Part shown: positions 63,965 through 64,000 of the stretch, in pieces
Layout of the letters: each line of letters starts with the position of its first letter
Numbering within the stretch: the first letter of the stretch is position 1
Source of the DNA: Hemicordylus capensis
Taxonomy: Eukaryota > Chordata > Lepidosauria > Squamata > Cordylidae
Direction: 5' to 3'
DNA: 64,000 nucleotides
Assembly (NCBI RefSeq): GCF_027244095.1
Contig: NC_069658.1
Span: 417,162,687 to 417,226,686, forward strand
The notes under the pieces: generated by a model
Seen by the model: only the letters and a program-made list of their open reading frames with translations
The model's database searches: none
Told to the model about the DNA's origin: nothing
Program-made: the position numbers and the translations under genes

Positions 63965-64000
63965 CATGTTTAAATATGAAACTCCCCAAAGCTCATAGAA

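Overview
The window looks like intergenic or intronic DNA from a squamate reptile (lizard or snake). The evidence is the repeat content: two Sauria-type SINEs (tRNA-like head, tail ending in a run of 'agtgctattgct' type), a 5S-rRNA-headed SINE, alanine-tRNA-headed SINEs, BovB-like RTE, L2-type and CR1 LINEs, a Tc1/mariner element, a MULE and many hAT-like short elements with 8-bp target duplications. I find no intact host gene, no convincing host exon, no functional tRNA or rRNA gene and no CRISPR array. Every open reading frame I could explain belongs to a decayed transposon; the others are short and show no recognisable domain. I recognised no retrovirus, LTR element or Polinton. Repeat-family letters below are my own labels, because names could not be checked.

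Layout. 1-1205: 3' part of a MULE transposon. 1978-4850: a nested stack, with a twin-primed RTE LINE broken by an L2 LINE that is itself broken by a hAT-like element. 5.6-14 kb: SINE and LINE tails plus hairpin elements, including a tRNA-headed SINE split by a 731-bp element at 9785-10515. 14.8-16.9 kb: one long unit with 17-bp inverted ends. 18.4-19.2 kb: two large hairpins. 20.8-22.3 kb: an L2 3' end and two short elements. 24-31 kb: mostly single-copy DNA with SINEs and a degenerate tandem repeat. 31-36 kb: a dense cluster of hairpins and SINEs. 35.9-41.2 kb: three adjacent L2 segments, all on the minus strand, with SINE and hAT insertions. 42-54 kb: many copies of two hairpin families (E and F). 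56-64 kb: hAT, Tc1 and hairpin elements, a CR1 tail, and a ~1.1-kb second copy of a unit first seen at 34.9 kb.

The main message is layered transposon history. Target duplications and interruptions give a relative order at many places. The least familiar material is (i) a family of TAGGG-ended, hAT-like elements whose ends carry different arrays of short palindromes in each copy (B), (ii) a ~130-bp near-palindromic element present at least eight times (E), and (iii) elements inserted in the centre of older palindromes. All lengths and boundaries were read by eye; no alignment or database search was run.
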